From Caulobacter sp. BK020 (GTDB taxonomy: Bacteria; Pseudomonadota; Alphaproteobacteria; Caulobacterales; Caulobacteraceae), in assembly GCF_004342605.1 (NCBI RefSeq), contig NZ_SLZL01000011.1, forward strand, positions 100,868-164,867: a DNA stretch of 64,000 nucleotides, read 5' to 3'. Each line of letters begins with the position of its first letter. Positions within the stretch are counted from its first letter, which is position 1. The notes beneath the pieces were generated by a model. That model worked only from the letters and a program-made list of their open reading frames with translations, had not been told where the DNA came from and did not search any database. Both the position numbers and the translations under genes were made by a program. Shown here in pieces: positions 9,820 through 19,147 of the stretch.

Positions 9820-9888
9820 GCGACACAAGCTTGACCTTGACTTCCCGATGCGCTGACTACGCAGAGGTTGTGTCAGGAAGCCTAAAGT

Positions 9889-11910
9889 ATGATTTCGCGT
9901 CGTCGAGCCATGGCGGGCGCCCTGGCGTCTCCGTTGTTCCTGCAAGCGGTCTGGTCGCACGCCGCCGAAGCGGACGCTCCGGCCTCGCCGCCGACCATCG
10001 ATGACTTCCTCAGGCCGGCGATCGATCGCGACGTCGCCCTTTCGCCGGACGGCAAACAGATCGCCATCCTCTCGGCCCGCACCGAAGGCCAGAAGACGAT
10101 CGCCTCCGTCACGATCATGGATGCCGACAATCCCGAAAAGACGTCGGTCATCCAGATCGGCGAATTGGATGTCGAAACGGTCGCTTGGGCCAACGACCAG
10201 CGCCTGCTGATCCGGATCCGCTACGATCTCGCGCCCAAGCGCCGGGATGCGGCGACGGGGACGCTGCTGCCGCCCAAGCCGGATTCGAACAAGATCTCCG
10301 TGCGACGGATCTTCGCGATCGACACCGATGGGCGGCGCGGCGTCATGCTGTTCAAGGACGGCCTTTTCGACGCGGACTACATCTACGACCTGAGCATCGT
10401 GGTCGACACCCTGCCCGACGACCCGCGTCACATCCTGATGCACGCCTGGCAACCGACCACCAGCGTGGCGATCCTGTGCAAGGTCGATGTCGATACCGGC
10501 GCAGCCGAGATCGTCGAGCGCGGCACGGCCAAGACCTGGAAGTGGCAGACCCAGAACGGCGTGCCGGTGGTCCGTTACGACACCAACCCTCGCGGCACGG
10601 TCACCACCCTCTATCTTCGCGCGCCCGGCAGCACCGACTGGACCTTCTTCCGCAAGCTGCGGCGCGACGATTGGACCAAGCAGGAATTCTGGCTGCTAGG
10701 CCCCGCCGAAGAGCCGGGCGTCATGCTGGTCTACGCCTATCTTGAGGGTCAGGACGTTCTGGCGGTCCGCAAGTTCGACCTGCGGACCATGGCCTTGGGC
10801 GACGTGGTGGCCAGCCGTCCTGGTCGCGACATCGAGGATGTCGTCGTCGCCCCAGACGGGCGTGTGCTGGGCAGCCGCTACGTCGACGACCGCACGGCCT
10901 ATCAGTTCATCGATCCCAAGATGACCGCCCACTTCCGGGGACTGAACAAGTATCTGAACGACGCGTGCAACATCGACATCGTCGACGTCAGTCGCGACGC
11001 CAATCGCTATCTGACTCGAGTCACCGGGCCCCAGGAATCGGGCGCTTTCTACTACTATGACAGCGCAGCCAAGCGTTTCGGCGGTATCGGCCAGTGCCGG
11101 CCCTGGTTGACCCGTCAGCGCCTGGCGCCCGTCGAGACCCTGTCGATCAAGACGCGGGACGGCGCCATCCTGACCGCCTACCTGACCGTGCCCCTGGCTT
11201 CCGGCCCACGCCCGCTGGTGGTCATGCCGCACGGCGGCCCGGAGTCGCGCGACCAGATCGATTTCGACAACTTCGCCCAGGTCCTGGCCGCCCAGGGCTG
11301 GATGGTGCTGCAACCAAATTTCCGCGGTTCCAGCGGATACGGCAGGGCCTTCGCCAACGCCGGCAAGAAACACTGGGGCGACCGCATGCAGGAAGATGTC
11401 GAGGACGCCCTCGCCCAGGTCCTGGCGACCGGGCGGGTCGACAAGACCAAGATCGCAATCTGCGGCGGCAGCTACGGCGGCTATGCGGCCCTGATGGGCG
11501 CCGTGCGCAACCCCGGCCTCTACAAAGCGGTGGTGTCAATCGCTGGCGACGCCGACCTGCTTGAGTCGATCGCCTTCGCCAAGTCGGAGGACGGGAAGGA
11601 CTCCTCTTCCTACCTCTACTGGCTGGGCTCGATCGGCGATCCGGACACGGACCGGGCGATGATGGAGGCCGCCTCGCCCGCCCTCCACGCCGACAAGATC
11701 ACCGCGCCGGTGCTCCTGATCCACGGTCTCAATGACACGATCGTGGCTCCGAGGCAGTCGCAGATCATGGCCAAGGCTCTGCGCGACGCCGGAAAACCCG
11801 TCGAACTGATCGAGATGAAAGGCGTCGGCCACCGTGACCTGCGGCCAGACAACTGGCGGGTCGTGTACGAACGATCCGTGGATCACATCGGCAAAGCGTT
11901 CAAGGCCTAG
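9889..11910 (+). CDS. S9 family (prolyl oligopeptidase-type) serine peptidase, exported
   Basis: 673 aa. The N-terminus MISRRRAMAGALASPLFLQ resembles a signal peptide with a twin-arginine-like start. A beta-propeller region (about residues 40-400, including VALSPDGKQIAIL) precedes an alpha/beta-hydrolase domain. The catalytic triad is visible: S528 in GGSYGGYAAL, D616 in GLNDTIV and H648 in GVGHRD. Such dipeptidyl/acylaminoacyl peptidases cleave short peptides, probably in the periplasm. It stands alone between the dehydrogenase and the convergent moeB gene, whose coding region it overlaps by 4 bases. Confidence 0.88.
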   Translation: MISRRRAMAGALASPLFLQAVWSHAAEADAPASPPTIDDFLRPAIDRDVALSPDGKQIAILSARTEGQKTIASVTIMDADNPEKTSVIQIGELDVETVAWANDQRLLIRIRYDLAPKRRDAATGTLLPPKPDSNKISVRRIFAIDTDGRRGVMLFKDGLFDADYIYDLSIVVDTLPDDPRHILMHAWQPTTSVAILCKVDVDTGAAEIVERGTAKTWKWQTQNGVPVVRYDTNPRGTVTTLYLRAPGSTDWTFFRKLRRDDWTKQEFWLLGPAEEPGVMLVYAYLEGQDVLAVRKFDLRTMALGDVVASRPGRDIEDVVVAPDGRVLGSRYVDDRTAYQFIDPKMTAHFRGLNKYLNDACNIDIVDVSRDANRYLTRVTGPQESGAFYYYDSAAKRFGGIGQCRPWLTRQRLAPVETLSIKTRDGAILTAYLTVPLASGPRPLVVMPHGGPESRDQIDFDNFAQVLAAQGWMVLQPNFRGSSGYGRAFANAGKKHWGDRMQEDVEDALAQVLATGRVDKTKIAICGGSYGGYAALMGAVRNPGLYKAVVSIAGDADLLESIAFAKSEDGKDSSSYLYWLGSIGDPDTDRAMMEAASPALHADKITAPVLLIHGLNDTIVAPRQSQIMAKALRDAGKPVELIEMKGVGHRDLRPDNWRVVYERSVDHIGKAFKA

Positions 11911-12650
11911 ACCTTGCCGCCGCAAGTCGGGCACGCCGGGTCGGCGCTGATCCGCACCGTCCGCGTCTCCGCCGCCAGGGCGTCGTAGATCAGCAGGCGG
12001 CCCGCCAGGCTCTGGCCCGCGCCGGTGATGACCTTGACCGCCTCCAGCGCCATCATCGAACCGATCACCCCGGCCAGGGCGCCGACCACGCCGACCATCG
12101 CGCAGGTCTCGGCGTCGGGCGGGATCTCGGGCACCAGGCAGCGGTAGCAGGGCTTTCCCTGGAACACCCCCACCTGGCCTGTCCAGCGGCCCAGGGCGCC
12201 GCTGACCAGGGTCTTGCCCTCGGCCAGGCAGGCGTCGCTGACGGCGAAGCGGGTGGCGAAGTCGTCCGTGCCGTCCAGCACCAAGTCATACCGCGAAATC
12301 ACCTCGCGGGCGTTGTCCTTACCCAGCCATACCGGATGGGTCTCGACGGTCAGGTGCGGGTTCAGGGCGGCCAGATGCTCAGCGGCGGCCTCGACCTTGG
12401 GCCGGCCCGCGTCGGCGGTGGAAAACAGCACCTGGCGCTGCAGGTTGGACAGCGACACCGTGTCGGCGTCGACCAGGCCCAGGGTCCCGACCCCGGCGGC
12501 GGCGAGGTAGAGGGCGGCCGGCGCGCCCAGCCCCCCTGCCCCGACCACCAGGACGCGCGCCGCCTTCAGCTTCTGCTGACCCGGCCCGCCGATCTCGCGC
12601 AGCACCAGATGGCGGGCGTAGCGTTCGACCTCGGCCTCCGAAAAGCTCAT
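11907..12650 (-). CDS. moeB: MoeB/ThiF family adenylyltransferase
   Basis: 247 aa E1-like enzyme that adenylates the C-terminus of a sulfur carrier such as MoaD or ThiS. Adenylation motif [24 protein letters not shown] and Arg finger LSNLQRQ are present. Two zinc CxxC pairs are visible, CYRC (mid-protein) and CPTC near the end. The start at 12650 ([17 protein letters not shown]) matches the family. No moa or thi gene is adjacent, so the carrier partner is not known; MoeB is the more likely assignment than ThiF. Confidence 0.85.
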   Translation of the reverse strand: MSFSEAEVERYARHLVLREIGGPGQQKLKAARVLVVGAGGLGAPAALYLAAAGVGTLGLVDADTVSLSNLQRQVLFSTADAGRPKVEAAAEHLAALNPHLTVETHPVWLGKDNAREVISRYDLVLDGTDDFATRFAVSDACLAEGKTLVSGALGRWTGQVGVFQGKPCYRCLVPEIPPDAETCAMVGVVGALAGVIGSMMALEAVKVITGAGQSLAGRLLIYDALAAETRTVRISADPACPTCGGKV

Positions 12651-12691
12651 CGCGCTTGATCTCCACGCCAAGCCTCGCCACATGCGAAGCC

Positions 12692-13255
12692 ATGCAAAAC
12701 AGCAACTCCTTCCCCGACTGGCACGGCACGACCATTCTGGCGGTGCGCAAGAACGGATCGACCGTGATCGCCGGCGACGGACAGGTCTCCATGGGCCCAA
12801 CCGTCGTCAAGGGCAACGCCCGCAAGGTGCGTCGCCTGGCCGGCGGCAAGGTGGTGGCCGGCTTCGCCGGGGCCACGGCCGACGCCTTCACCCTGATCGA
12901 GCGGCTGGAAGCCAAGCTCGAGCAGTATCCTGACCAACTGGCCCGGGCCTGCGTCGACCTGGCCAAGGACTGGCGCACCGACCGCTACCTGCGCCGGCTG
13001 GAGGCCATGCTGCTGGTGGCCGACGCGGCCTCGATCTACACGGTCACCGGCGTCGGCGACGTGCTGGAGCCGGGCGAGAGCCAGGGCGGCGGCTCGGTGG
13101 CGGCCATCGGCTCGGGCGGCAACTACGCCCTGGCGGCGGCCAAGGCCCTGATCGACCAGGACCTGAGCGCCGAAGAGATCGCCAGACGTTCGATGGCCAT
13201 CGCCGCCGAGATCTGCGTCTACACCAATGGCAATCTGACGGTCGAAACCCTCTGA
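12692..13255 (+). CDS. hslV: ATP-dependent protease subunit HslV
   Basis: 187 aa proteasome-beta-like peptidase that forms the proteolytic core of HslUV (ClpQY). The sequence [14 protein letters not shown] shows the catalytic N-terminal threonine T13, exposed after removal of the first 12 residues. Divergent from moeB with 41 bases between the starts. Its ATPase partner hslU lies downstream but is separated by a gene for a secreted DUF4440-like protein rather than being directly adjacent. Confidence 0.95.
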   Translation: MQNSNSFPDWHGTTILAVRKNGSTVIAGDGQVSMGPTVVKGNARKVRRLAGGKVVAGFAGATADAFTLIERLEAKLEQYPDQLARACVDLAKDWRTDRYLRRLEAMLLVADAASIYTVTGVGDVLEPGESQGGGSVAAIGSGGNYALAAAKALIDQDLSAEEIARRSMAIAAEICVYTNGNLTVETL

Positions 13256-13328
13256 TTTCGTGGCGTTACGCGGAATTCACGAGCCAAGACCTTCGCGCGG
13301 CGCTTAGCTCGGCGCGGGAGGCTTCGCC

Positions 13329-14165
13329 ATGCTCAAGACCGCTCTGATCGCCTGCGCCCTGCTGGCCGCCGCGCCAGCCCTGGCCGCGACGCCCTCGCCG
13401 GCCGAGATCGAGACCGCCGAACGGGCCTTCGCCGCCGACGGCCTGGCCCTGGGGGTCCGGGACTCGTTCCTCAAGCACATGGCCGACGACGCCATCGTCT
13501 TCCGGCCCGGCCCGGTCAGCGCCAAGGCGCTGTACGAAAGCCGGCCGTCCAGCAAGGCCGTCCGTCTGGAATGGTGGCCGCAGAAGGTGGTGATCGCCCG
13601 GTCCGGCGACCTGGGCCTGTCGGTCGGCCCCTCCGCGATCAACGGCAAGCGCGGCGGCTACTACGCCACGATCTGGCGCAAGGGTCCGGACGGCCAGTGG
13701 AAGTGGATCTACGACGGCGGCGCGGAGGCTGACGCGGGCAAGGCGCCGGGCCAGGACACCCCGGCCCTGCGGGGCCCGGTCGCCAAGACGGGCGCTAAGT
13801 CGCCGGCGGACGCCTTCGAAGCCATTCGCCAAGCCGAGACGGCGCTGGCCAAGGCCGCCGAAGACAATGCGCCCGGCGCCTACCGCGCAACCCTGGCCGC
13901 CGACGCCTGGCTGACAGGGCCCGAGGGGACCGAGAGCCTCGCCCCCGACGCCCTGGCCGAGCGCGTCGATGCGCGTCCCGGGCGCATGGCGTTGACCCTG
14001 CGGGGCGGCGGCGCCTCGGCGGGCGGCGACTTCGTCTGGACCCACGGAACGGCCCGCTGGACCGATCCGTCTGACACCCCCATCAACACGCACTATATGC
14101 ATGTCTGGCAAAGGCGCCCCGAAGGGTGGCGCCTGATCTTCGAGACCTTGAACACGGACACATGA
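13329..14165 (+). CDS. Secreted DUF4440/SnoaL-like protein lying between hslV and hslU
   Basis: 278 aa. Signal peptide [20 protein letters not shown], then two NTF2-like units: residues about 25-130 ([34 protein letters not shown]) and about 160-278 ([31 protein letters not shown]), the second ending [18 protein letters not shown]. The cone-shaped NTF2 fold suggests a small-ligand or protein-binding role; no catalytic residues are assigned. It follows hslV by 73 bases and overlaps the hslU start by four bases (ATGA), implying translational coupling although a periplasmic protein has no obvious part in cytosolic HslUV. Confidence 0.78.
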   Translation: MLKTALIACALLAAAPALAATPSPAEIETAERAFAADGLALGVRDSFLKHMADDAIVFRPGPVSAKALYESRPSSKAVRLEWWPQKVVIARSGDLGLSVGPSAINGKRGGYYATIWRKGPDGQWKWIYDGGAEADAGKAPGQDTPALRGPVAKTGAKSPADAFEAIRQAETALAKAAEDNAPGAYRATLAADAWLTGPEGTESLAPDALAERVDARPGRMALTLRGGGASAGGDFVWTHGTARWTDPSDTPINTHYMHVWQRRPEGWRLIFETLNTDT

Positions 14166-15457
14166 CCGAATTCTCCCCCCGCGAAATCGTCTCCGAACTG
14201 GACCGCTACATCGTCGGCCATACCGAGGCCAAGAAGGCCGTCGCCGTGGCCCTGCGCAATCGCTGGCGTCGTCGCCGGGTGCCGGCCGACCTGCGCGACG
14301 AGGTCACGCCCAAGAACATCCTGCTGATCGGCCCTACCGGCGTCGGCAAGACCGAGATCGCCCGCCGGCTGGCCAAGCTGGCCCAAGCCCCGTTCCTGAA
14401 GGTCGAGGCCACCAAGTTCACCGAGGTCGGCTATGTCGGCCGCGACGTCGACCAGATCGTCCGCGACCTGGTGGAAAGCGCCCTGGCCATGGTCCGCGAC
14501 AAGCGCCGGGCCGGGGTCAAGGCCAAGGCCGAGGCGGCCGCCGAGGAGCGCATCCTCGACGCCCTGACCGGTCCCGGCTCGACCGCCGCCCGCGACAGCT
14601 TCCGCAAGAAGCTGCGGGCCGGCGAGCTGGACGACAAGGAGGTCGAGCTGCAGCTGGCCGACACCGGCGGCGGCGGCCTGTTCGAGATCCCCGGCCAGCC
14701 GGGCGCGTCGGTGCTGAACCTGTCGGAGATGATGAAGTCGTTCGGCGGCGGCCGCACCAAGACCCACAAGACCACCGTCACGGGCGCCTGGGCCCCGCTG
14801 ATCGCCGAGGAAAGCGACAAGCTGCTGGACCAGGAGGCCCTGACCCAGGAGGCGCTGGAGCTGGCCGAGAACCACGGCATCGTCTTCCTGGACGAGATCG
14901 ACAAGGTCGCCTCCTCCAGCCAGCGCGGCGGGGCCGACGTCAGCCGCGAGGGGGTGCAGCGCGACCTGCTGCCCCTGATCGAGGGCACGACGGTCTCGAC
15001 CAAGTACGGCCCCGTGAAGACCGACCATATCCTGTTCATCGCCTCGGGCGCCTTCCACGTAGCCAAGCCGTCGGACCTACTGCCCGAGCTGCAGGGTCGT
15101 CTGCCGATCCGCGTGGAGCTGAAGGGCCTCAGCCGCGACGACCTGCGCCGCATCCTGACCGAGCCGGAAGCCAACCTGATCCGCCAGCACCAGGCCCTGA
15201 TGCTGACGGAAGGGGTGACCCTGGCGTTCAGCGACGAGGCCATCGACGCCGTCGCCGACGCCGCCGTGGCGGTCAACGCCTCGGTCGAGAACATCGGCGC
15301 CCGCCGCCTGCAGACCATCCTGGAAAAGGTGGTCGAGGACATCAGCTTCACGGCCGCCGACCGTTCCGGCGAGACCGTGACGGTCGACGCCGCCTATGTG
15401 AACGACAGGATCGGCGCCCTGGCGGGCAACGCCGACCTGAGCCGGTTCATCCTGTAG
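14162..15457 (+). CDS. hslU: ATP-dependent protease ATPase subunit HslU
   Basis: 431 aa AAA+ unfoldase feeding substrates to HslV. Walker [20 protein letters not shown] near residue 60, Walker [11 protein letters not shown], sensor region and the C-terminus ending LSRFIL, which inserts into HslV pockets. The intermediate (I) domain is present between the two Walker motifs. The start at 14162 overlaps the preceding stop codon. Confidence 0.96.
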   Translation: MTEFSPREIVSELDRYIVGHTEAKKAVAVALRNRWRRRRVPADLRDEVTPKNILLIGPTGVGKTEIARRLAKLAQAPFLKVEATKFTEVGYVGRDVDQIVRDLVESALAMVRDKRRAGVKAKAEAAAEERILDALTGPGSTAARDSFRKKLRAGELDDKEVELQLADTGGGGLFEIPGQPGASVLNLSEMMKSFGGGRTKTHKTTVTGAWAPLIAEESDKLLDQEALTQEALELAENHGIVFLDEIDKVASSSQRGGADVSREGVQRDLLPLIEGTTVSTKYGPVKTDHILFIASGAFHVAKPSDLLPELQGRLPIRVELKGLSRDDLRRILTEPEANLIRQHQALMLTEGVTLAFSDEAIDAVADAAVAVNASVENIGARRLQTILEKVVEDISFTAADRSGETVTVDAAYVNDRIGALAGNADLSRFIL

Positions 15458-15595
15458 GGCCGAGCCCCGTCTGCGAGCCGAAAACCTCGTCCTTCGACAA
15501 GCTCAGGATGAGGTTTTCTGTCGCCCAAGCCTGCGCAATGGTCCTCATCCTGAGCTTGTCGAAGGATCTGGACCACGCACGGACGCCGATCCGCT
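15458..15595. repeat. Intergenic inverted repeat pair (Caulobacter/Sphingomonas-type palindromic repeat)
   Basis: A 25-base unit containing CCTTCGACAAGCTCAGGATG occurs at 15485-15513 and again inverted at 15543-15567, with one mismatch over 25 bases. The pair could fold into a large hairpin and sits between the convergent hslU and DUF2252 genes, where it may act as a bidirectional terminator. A second pair of the same family is at 17664-17743. Confidence 0.8.
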
Positions 15596-16663
15596 CTAAT
15601 CGAAGGCCGCCTGATCCGCCTCGACCTGGCGCGCCATCGCCTTGGCATGGTCGCGCAGCCAGTCGGGTGGCAGGCTCCGCAGATGCGCCGACAGGGCCGG
15701 CGCGCGATCAGCGTCCCCTGCATGGCAGTTGGCGATCTCCCGGCCCATCGCGACCAGCATGTCCGGCGACAGCAGGTCGTCGATCGAGTCCTTCGCCTCG
15801 ATCTTGCGGCTGTTGGGCGACAGGCGGCGGACGACCAGGCCGTCGGCGACGCGGTAGTGCGGATCGACGGCCCGGAGCCGACCTCCGGCGACCTCGCCTG
15901 CCCGGATCGACGGATCGCCCCCATGGCGCAGCGTCCAGGCCGGGACGACCACCGCCTTGACCTCGCGCAGCACCGGCCCGCCTCGCCAATCAGCCCGGGC
16001 CACGAACCGCGGCCGGCCCAGGCTGCCGACCCCGGCCGTGCGCGGGAAGGTCTCGAAAGCCGCGGCGGGATCTGGCAAGGCCGCAGCCAAGGCCGAGCGA
16101 TAACGCGGCGGGATCGGCCGCGATGGCGGCGCGGCGAACCTGGCCCAATAGGCGGCGCGGTCGGACTCGGGCAGCACCACCGCCTTGCGCAGCCACTTGT
16201 GGTCGCGCTCCAGGATGAACGGCTGCGGCGCGGCCAGGCCGGCGGCGTAGCCCTTGAGGACCGCGTCGCAGATCTCCCGTGCGCCGGCCGCCTCGTCCTT
16301 GTTGGCCAGCAGGGCGCTGGCGGCCAGGCGCACCAGGTCCAGCGGCCAGGGCATGACGGCCGCCTCGTCGAAGTCGTTGACGCCCCACACCAGCCGCCCC
16401 TCGGCGTCGCGCCAGCAACCGAAGTTCTCGACATGGGTGTCGCCGATCGACAGGACCGACGGCGCCGAGGCCAGGTCGGGACAGGCCTCCAGGACGGTCT
16501 CGGCCCAGCGCCAATAGGTCGCCCGCAGGAACGGGAACGGGCCGTCCCGCATCTTCTTATGCTTCTCGGACAGGTCGGCCTCGACCAGGTCGCCGCCCAG
16601 GGCCGTGGCCAGCCACGCCTCATAGGCCTTGGCCGAAGCCTTGATCGAGGCGGTCATGCTCAT
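15596..16663 (-). CDS. DUF2252 family protein (kinase-like fold)
   Basis: 355 aa. Motifs such as SIGDTHVENFGCWRDAEGR and GVNDFDEAAVMPWPLDL are the core of DUF2252, a family distantly related to aminoglycoside phosphotransferase/kinase folds: the HVENFG and DFDE segments correspond to the catalytic loop and metal-binding positions. Substrate unknown. I use the ATG at 16663; another ATG at 16657 is equally near the GGGG-rich upstream element, and a GTG at 16693 would add ten residues. Convergent with hslU and 40 bases after the AraC-MGMT gene. Confidence 0.8.
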   Translation of the reverse strand: MSMTASIKASAKAYEAWLATALGGDLVEADLSEKHKKMRDGPFPFLRATYWRWAETVLEACPDLASAPSVLSIGDTHVENFGCWRDAEGRLVWGVNDFDEAAVMPWPLDLVRLAASALLANKDEAAGAREICDAVLKGYAAGLAAPQPFILERDHKWLRKAVVLPESDRAAYWARFAAPPSRPIPPRYRSALAAALPDPAAAFETFPRTAGVGSLGRPRFVARADWRGGPVLREVKAVVVPAWTLRHGGDPSIRAGEVAGGRLRAVDPHYRVADGLVVRRLSPNSRKIEAKDSIDDLLSPDMLVAMGREIANCHAGDADRAPALSAHLRSLPPDWLRDHAKAMARQVEADQAAFD

Positions 16664-16702
16664 GTTCCCCGAGACGACGGCCAAACCGGCCACTGTCCGA
16701 GA

Positions 16703-17599
16703 CTAGACGCTGACGTTCCCGCCCGGAAGCCGGGCGCCGGCCTGCACCGCCTCCAGGCCCAGCATCGCCGCCTTGCGCCCCAGGCCCCAGTGGTAGCCGG
16801 TTAGCCGACCGTCCTTGGCGATGGCGCGGTGGCAGGGGATCAGCAGCGAGATCGGATTGGCCCCGATCGCCCCGCCGGTCGCCTGGTAGGCGCGCGGACT
16901 GCCGGCCCAGGCGGCGATCTCGCCATAGGTGCTGGTCCGGCCCGGCGGGATACGCAGCAGGGCCTTCCAGACCTGGACGTTGAACGGCGAGCCGATCAGC
17001 ACCACCGGCAGGGGTTGCTCGCCGCCGGCGAAGGCGTGGATGGCGGTGCGGACCGCCGCCTCGTCGTCGCGGCGCCAGTCGGCGGCCGGAAAGCGCCGGT
17101 ACATGTCGTCGAACGTCGCCTCGTCGTCGCCGTCGGAGAAGGCCAGGCCCGCCAGGCCGCGCGGGGCCATGACGAACAGGCCCCTGCCGTACGGCGTGGG
17201 CGCCCAGCCCCAGGCCAGGCTGATCCCCTCCCCGCGCCGGCGCACGTCGCCGGGGGTGACCGCCTCCTGGGCGATGAACAGGTCGTGCAGGCGCGAGGGA
17301 CCCGACAGGCCGGCGTCATAGGCCGCGTCGAGCACGCTGGCCCCCTCCTCCAGCGATCGCCGGGCCTCGGCGTGGGCGATGGCGGCGACGAAGGTCTTGG
17401 GACTGACCCCGGCCCAGCGGCTGAACACCCGCTGGAAGTGGAACGGCGACAGGCCGACGGCCTGGGCGGCCTCGTCCAGCGACGGCCGCTCCTGCCAGCG
17501 GTCGGCCAGCCAGGCCAGGGCCTTGGCCATGCGGTCGTAGTCGGCCGACCGCTCGGTCAGGTGGGCGAAGGCTTGCGAGGGGGAGATATCCAGAGCCAT
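16703..17599 (-). CDS. AraC-type HTH fused to O6-methylguanine-DNA methyltransferase (Ada-like, lacking the N-terminal Ada zinc domain)
   Basis: 298 aa. Residues about 15-110 form two AraC helix-turn-helix units (LDEAAQAVGLSPFHFQRVF, then RRSLEEGASVLDAAYDAG). Residues about 210-295 are the MGMT domain with LIPCHRAI; the alkyl-acceptor cysteine is C256. The Cys4 methylphosphotriester-sensing domain of E. coli Ada is absent, so the protein can repair O6-alkylguanine but would not be switched on in the classic Ada way. Likely a suicide repair enzyme with DNA-binding ability. Followed by DUF2252 on the same strand. Confidence 0.88.
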   Translation of the reverse strand: MALDISPSQAFAHLTERSADYDRMAKALAWLADRWQERPSLDEAAQAVGLSPFHFQRVFSRWAGVSPKTFVAAIAHAEARRSLEEGASVLDAAYDAGLSGPSRLHDLFIAQEAVTPGDVRRRGEGISLAWGWAPTPYGRGLFVMAPRGLAGLAFSDGDDEATFDDMYRRFPAADWRRDDEAAVRTAIHAFAGGEQPLPVVLIGSPFNVQVWKALLRIPPGRTSTYGEIAAWAGSPRAYQATGGAIGANPISLLIPCHRAIAKDGRLTGYHWGLGRKAAMLGLEAVQAGARLPGGNVSV

Positions 17600-17663
17600 G
17601 GGGAGAAGATAATGCGGCAGCCGACGCTCGTCCGCCCGGTTCTTGCGGCTCTCGGGTACGAAC

Positions 17664-17743
17664 CTCGTCCTTCGACAGGCTCAGGATGAGGTTCTACTGA
17701 ACCGCCGCATCAGTCGTCCTCATCCTGAGCTTGTCGAAGGATC
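17664..17743. repeat. Second inverted repeat pair of the CCTTCGACA(A/G)GCTCAGGATG family
   Basis: Copies at 17664-17692 and, inverted, at 17719-17743. Same unit as at 15485-15567, so the DUF2252 and AraC-MGMT genes are bracketed by two such elements. Each element can form a long hairpin; located upstream of the AraC-MGMT gene and beyond the DUF2244 stop. Confidence 0.8.
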
Positions 17744-17754
17744 AGGACGGCCGC

Positions 17755-18231
17755 TCAGCCATACCGTTCGGACCGAGCCTCCAAGATCGCCCGCTCCAGC
17801 GCCCGGGCGAAGTCGACGCGCTCGGGCGGGCTCAACGCCCGGCCCAGGGTCAGGCGCTTGCGCGACATCATCAGCCGCACCCGCGTCTCGTGCTCGCCCG
17901 GCTGGTCGACGCCCACCCGGGTAAAGGCGGTCGGCGAGGTCCAGACCACCCGGGCGCCCTTTTCGTCCTCGCGGCTCACCGTCACCGCCTCGGCCGTGAC
18001 CCGGATCCGTTCGGCCCGCTCGGCGGCCCGGAAGCTGGCGCGCAGGGCCAGCCATACCGCCAGGACGTCCAGCCCCAGGAACGGCAAGACCGGCGGCGCG
18101 CCCAGCACCAGCAGGAACACCGCGACCATCAGGTTGAAGGCGATCATCACGCCCAACACGACATGCAGCCCGCGCCGGCTCATCGACCGGTTGGGCTTGA
18201 TCACGGCGTCCATGTAGAGCGGCAGGGCCAT
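17755..18231 (-). CDS. DUF2244 membrane protein
   Basis: 158 aa. Two adjacent transmembrane helices (about residues 24-65: GLHVVLGVMIAFNLMVAVFLLVLG and VLPFLGLDVLAVWLALRASF) followed by a soluble beta-rich domain ending with GRALSPPERVDFARALERAI. The layout, N-terminal helix pair and length match DUF2244, commonly found beside nth in alphaproteobacteria, as here (divergent, 81 bases between starts). Function not known. Confidence 0.85.
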   Translation of the reverse strand: MALPLYMDAVIKPNRSMSRRGLHVVLGVMIAFNLMVAVFLLVLGAPPVLPFLGLDVLAVWLALRASFRAAERAERIRVTAEAVTVSREDEKGARVVWTSPTAFTRVGVDQPGEHETRVRLMMSRKRLTLGRALSPPERVDFARALERAILEARSERYG

Positions 18232-18312
18232 GACGCTGGTTTAGGCCTGGCGGAGGGGCCTGGCGAGACCCCGGCTTGGCGAACCCGGCGCATCACGGCA
18301 TGGTCGCCGCCC

Positions 18313-19014
18313 ATGGCCTCCCCCGCTCGCAAGCCCCTGACCAGGAAACGTCCCGCCGCCAAACGTGTCTCGCCCGCCGAGCGCGAACGGGTCGAGGTGC
18401 TGTTCTCGCGGTTCGAGAGCCTGGAGGACCACCCGAAGACCGAACTGCACTACTCCAATCCCTACACCCTGGTCACCGCCGTGGCCCTGTCGGCCCAGGC
18501 CACCGACATCCAGGTCAACAAGGCCACCGGCCCGCTGTTCGCCAAGGTCGACAGCGCCGCCAAGATGCTGGAACTGGGGGAAGAGGGATTGGTCCCCTAT
18601 ATCGCCTCGATCGGCCTCTATCGGACCAAGGCCAAGAACGTGATCGCCGCCGCCCGCATCCTGGTCGAGCAGTACGGCGGCAAGGTGCCCCTGAACCGCG
18701 CGGCGCTGGAAAGCCTGCCTGGCGTGGGCCGCAAGACCGCCAGCGTGGTGCTGAACGAGCTGGACATCGAACCGGCCATCGCGGTGGACACCCATGTGTT
18801 CCGCGTCTCCCACCGCCTGAAGCTGTCAGCCGGCAAGACACCCGACGCGGTCGAGGACGACCTGATGCGGGTGGTTCCCGACCGCTTCAAGACCCGCGCC
18901 CACCACTGGCTGATCCTGCACGGACGCTATGTGTGCGTGGCCCGAAAGCCCAAGTGCGAGATCTGCCGGATCGCGGACCTGTGTCCGTCCCGGGAGCTGT
19001 TTCTGGGGGCTTAG
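18313..19014 (+). CDS. nth: Endonuclease III (Nth)
   Basis: 233 aa DNA glycosylase/AP lyase that excises oxidised pyrimidines. Helix-hairpin-helix LPGVGRKTASVVLNEL contains the catalytic Lys and the Asp follows in AVDTHVFRVSHR; a C-x6-C-x2-C-x5-C cluster near the end (CVARKPKCEICRIADLC) binds a 4Fe-4S cluster. The extended basic N-terminus (KPLTRKRPAAKR) is typical of alphaproteobacterial members. Confidence 0.95.
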   Translation: MASPARKPLTRKRPAAKRVSPAERERVEVLFSRFESLEDHPKTELHYSNPYTLVTAVALSAQATDIQVNKATGPLFAKVDSAAKMLELGEEGLVPYIASIGLYRTKAKNVIAAARILVEQYGGKVPLNRAALESLPGVGRKTASVVLNELDIEPAIAVDTHVFRVSHRLKLSAGKTPDAVEDDLMRVVPDRFKTRAHHWLILHGRYVCVARKPKCEICRIADLCPSRELFLGA

Positions 19015-19147
19015 GCGGCCAACCATTTGCCCCCTACTGGCCTTCGGCCGTCTTCACCCGGAGGGGGAAGAACGCTAGCACTTGAGGCTCCGCCCCCTCC
19101 GGGGGCGGACAGACCGCGTAGCGGTCAGGTGCGGGCAAGCGAGCGAG
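19015..19147. repeat. GC-rich hairpins between convergent nth and ATP-grasp genes
   Basis: Two clean stems: 19090-19108 (CCGCCCC / GGGGGCGG around CTCC) and 19112-19126 (GACCGC, loop GTA, GCGGTC). Their location between convergent genes suggests transcription termination, though no T-run follows. The CTCCGCCCCCTCCGGGGGCGG type sequence is a common intergenic repeat in this group as far as I recall. Confidence 0.5.
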
